Source of the DNA: Acidobacteriota bacterium
GTDB lineage: Bacteria; Acidobacteriota; Terriglobia; Terriglobales; Acidobacteriaceae
Direction: 5' to 3'
Length of the DNA: 7,353 bases
Assembly: GCA_021811745.1 (NCBI GenBank)
Contig: JAJZNH010000874.1
Span: forward strand, 1-7,353
Part shown: in pieces, positions 5,940 to 7,353 of the stretch
How positions within the stretch are numbered: the first letter of the stretch is position 1
Layout: every line of letters starts with the position of its first letter
Position numbers and translations under genes: made by a program
Notes under the pieces: generated by a model
The model's input: the letters and a program-made list of their open reading frames with translations, nothing else
What the model was told of the DNA's origin: nothing
The model's database searches: none

Positions 5940-6203
5940 TTACCCCGCCTGCTGCGATCCCTCCTTCGGCGGCAGCTGAATGTAAGAACCGCCCAGATAG
6001 CTGTAAATACAACGGCCCGAATCAATCAGAATCCGGATAGCCTTCTTGCAGTCATCCTTGCTGCAGGCAGCTTCGCCGTGTTTAGCGATCATGGCCTTGG
6101 TGAGATCGCCGGCTTTCAGATTCTTCTTGCCCTCACATTCGGCAACCAGCTGATACATCTCGTCCGCAAGTGTTTCGATGGGAACAGCCGCGGTTTCGCT
6201 CAT
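5940..6203 (-). CDS. dsrD: DsrD-like small winged-helix protein
   Basis: The 87-residue protein begins MSETAAVPIETLADEMYQLV. DsrD is a small accessory protein, about 78 residues in Desulfovibrio, that activates sulfite reduction by DsrAB. As remembered, its pattern is a helix, then a helix of the type VKK-L--L, then a beta wing around EYWSSGS. Here residues 53-80 (CKKAIRILIDSGRCIYSYL followed by GGSYIQLP) fit that layout: a recognition-like helix, then a two-strand wing with aromatic residues. A helix bundle (about 10-46) precedes it. Cys22, Cys47, Cys52 and Cys65 are present and have no obvious metal-site spacing. ATG 6203 overlaps the methyltransferase stop as ATGA and has AGAGG seven bases upstream, so translation is probably coupled; the ATG at 6209 is too close to that site. 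The longer frame upstream is a shadow of the methyltransferase. The gene call is firm; the DsrD name rests on fold pattern and context. Confidence 0.7.
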   Translation of the reverse strand: MSETAAVPIETLADEMYQLVAECEGKKNLKAGDLTKAMIAKHGEAACSKDDCKKAIRILIDSGRCIYSYLGGSYIQLPPKEGSQQAG

Positions 6204-6973
6204 ACGCATACCTCTTTCCGCTCCAGGCTCGAAGCAATCAGTTGCTGTAATCTCTCTCGAAGGCGGACCACCTCGCCGACGACCAGTGTTGCCGGCGGTT
6301 CGATGCCGGCACGGCGCACATCGGCGGCGATCGTCTCCAGCGTGCCGGTGACAACGTGTTCGCCATCCCAATACGCCATCTGAATCATGGCCGCGGGCGT
6401 ATCCGGGGAGCGGCCCGCGGCAATCAGCTTGCGCGCGATTGTCTCGACGTTATGCACGCACATGAGAAAAACTGAAGTGTCGATGCCGGCCACGGCCTGC
6501 CAGTCCACACGATCGCCGTTCCCTTCGGCGTTGTGTCCGGTGACGATGGCGACCGACGACGAGGCGTCGCGGTGCGTCACGGCGATTCCCGCGCTAAGCG
6601 GCGCGGAAAGGCAGGAGGACACGCCCGGCACCACTTCAAAGGGAACGCCGTGCTCCGCAAGATACTCCACCTCTTCTCCGCCGCGCCCGAAGAGAAACGG
6701 ATCGCCCCCTTTGATCCGGACAACGGTCTTCCCCTCCCGCGCTTTTTGCACCAGGAGCGCATGAATCTCATCCTGGCGGGTATGATGCCCCGGGGCCTTG
6801 CCCATATAGATCTTCTCCGCATCGGACTTCGCCAGCGCGAGCACTCCACGCTGGATGAGACGGTCATAGACGAGCACGTCACCAATGCTGATGCGCTGCA
6901 CGGCGCGGATGGTCAATAGATCCGGATCTCCCGGCCCAGCGCCCACCAGAATTACTTTTCCCATCTTCGCCAT
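6200..6973 (-). CDS. cobA: Uroporphyrinogen-III C-methyltransferase (SUMT)
   Basis: SUMT adds two methyl groups from S-adenosylmethionine to uroporphyrinogen III and gives precorrin-2, the precursor of siroheme and cobalamin. The 257-residue product is the stand-alone methyltransferase, without the CysG oxidase/chelatase half. The motifs appear in family order: VGAGPGDPDLLT (10-21), VYDRLI, MGKAPGHHTRQDEI, VRIKGGDPFLFGRGGEE (about 85-101), FEVVPGVSS, GIAVTHRD and VTGH. ATG 6973 was chosen because MAKMGKVILVGAGPG matches the usual beginning of the family, with GGGGGA about 12 bases upstream. GTG 6997 and ATG 6964 are alternatives. It starts 45 bases after the dsrP stop and overlaps dsrD by four bases. 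Within a dsr operon its job is most probably supply of sirohaem for DsrAB. The oxidase/ferrochelatase must be elsewhere. Confidence 0.95.
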   Translation of the reverse strand: MAKMGKVILVGAGPGDPDLLTIRAVQRISIGDVLVYDRLIQRGVLALAKSDAEKIYMGKAPGHHTRQDEIHALLVQKAREGKTVVRIKGGDPFLFGRGGEEVEYLAEHGVPFEVVPGVSSCLSAPLSAGIAVTHRDASSSVAIVTGHNAEGNGDRVDWQAVAGIDTSVFLMCVHNVETIARKLIAAGRSPDTPAAMIQMAYWDGEHVVTGTLETIAADVRRAGIEPPATLVVGEVVRLRERLQQLIASSLERKEVCV

Positions 6974-7018
6974 GTCCGCTTCACTTCCCCCAATCACAAA
7001 CGCTCGAACACTCCGCGC

Positions 7019-7353
7019 TCAATCCGCCTGCTGCATCCGCGTCGACACGATAGAAGGCGCCGCCTGATGGCTTTCGGCCTCGGGAACAATGGAGTGTTGA
7101 ACTCCTGCCAGTTCTCCGAGTTCCTCTCGAACCGAAAGTGCGATCTTATAGAACACGGTGATCAGCAATGCGCCGATCGCCCAGATTCCCATCACGATGC
7201 TCCACTCGGGCAGCGTGGGCGTGTACTGCGTGACCGCTTCCAGCGGAGACGGCACAAATCCGCCAACGATCAGCCCGAGTCCTTTATCGAGCCAGAGCGA
7301 GAGAAACACAAAAACGCACGCCACCGGCAAGAGGCTAGAGCTCGTGCGCAACG
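7019..7353 (-). CDS. dsrP: C-terminal end of a NrfD/PsrC-type membrane protein, probable DsrP (5' end outside window)
   Basis: The frame is open to the right edge, so only the last 111 codons or so are seen. The visible part contains two hydrophobic helices. The first (SLLPVACVFVFLSLWLDKG) ends with the LWLDKGLGLIVGGFVPSP element found near the C-terminus of NrfD-family quinone-interacting subunits. The second is WSIVMGIWAIGALLITVFYKIAL. Between them, YTPTLPEW resembles the loop known in DsrP, HmeC-like and related proteins. A polar tail of about 35 residues follows. DsrP is the integral membrane subunit of DsrMKJOP, which links the quinone pool to DsrC and sulfite reduction. The downstream SUMT, DsrD-like and DsrN genes support DsrP over other NrfD relatives. 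The family call is good; the exact subunit rests on context. Confidence 0.72.
   Translation of the reverse strand, partial: LRTSSSLLPVACVFVFLSLWLDKGLGLIVGGFVPSPLEAVTQYTPTLPEWSIVMGIWAIGALLITVFYKIALSVREELGELAGVQHSIVPEAESHQAAPSIVSTRMQQAD

Noticed and set aside
1..7353. CRISPR array or long dispersed repeats
   Set aside because: No regularly spaced repeat-spacer pattern and no long repeated segment was found on reading both strands.

Overview
The window is a piece of a bacterial chromosome, moderately GC-rich, most probably from an acidobacterium. That assignment is inference: the sulfur genes on the right have DsrD and DsrN features like those reported for dsr-bearing Acidobacteriota from peat, and the truncated protein on the left resembles a type of exported protein that I associate with that phylum. 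No rRNA or other clear taxonomic marker is present.

Left part (1-1640). The 3' end of an unrecognised gene comes first. It is followed by scars of integration: an arm-binding/core-binding integrase pseudogene on the minus strand, with an in-frame stop and no catalytic domain. At its truncated end lies what looks like the 3' half of a tRNA-Arg(UCU), as an attachment site would leave. At its other end are phased short repeats and a complete tRNA-Ser(UGA). This looks like the remnant of a tRNA-targeted integrative element.

Middle part (1640-4500). A 444-base non-coding stretch holds a CRP-like palindrome and a terminator-like hairpin with a competing alternative pairing. It leads into gltA (citrate synthase) and mdh (malate dehydrogenase, lactate-dehydrogenase-like type). 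These are two consecutive TCA enzymes on the plus strand, separated by 86 bases that contain an inverted repeat. mdh ends at a strong 11-bp hairpin shared with the convergent genes to the right.

Right part (4516-7353). Four tightly packed minus-strand genes read, in order of transcription, dsrP (3' end only), a uroporphyrinogen-III C-methyltransferase, a DsrD-like small winged-helix protein, and a CbiA/CobB-type amidotransferase best read as DsrN. Together they look like the tail of a dissimilatory sulfite reductase (dsr) operon. The methyltransferase starts siroheme synthesis, DsrN would amidate siroheme to the siroamide used by DsrAB, DsrD is the accessory protein of DsrAB, and DsrP is the quinone-interacting membrane subunit of DsrMKJOP. 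The rest of the operon (dsrAB, dsrC, dsrMKJO) would be expected beyond the right edge and cannot be seen here.
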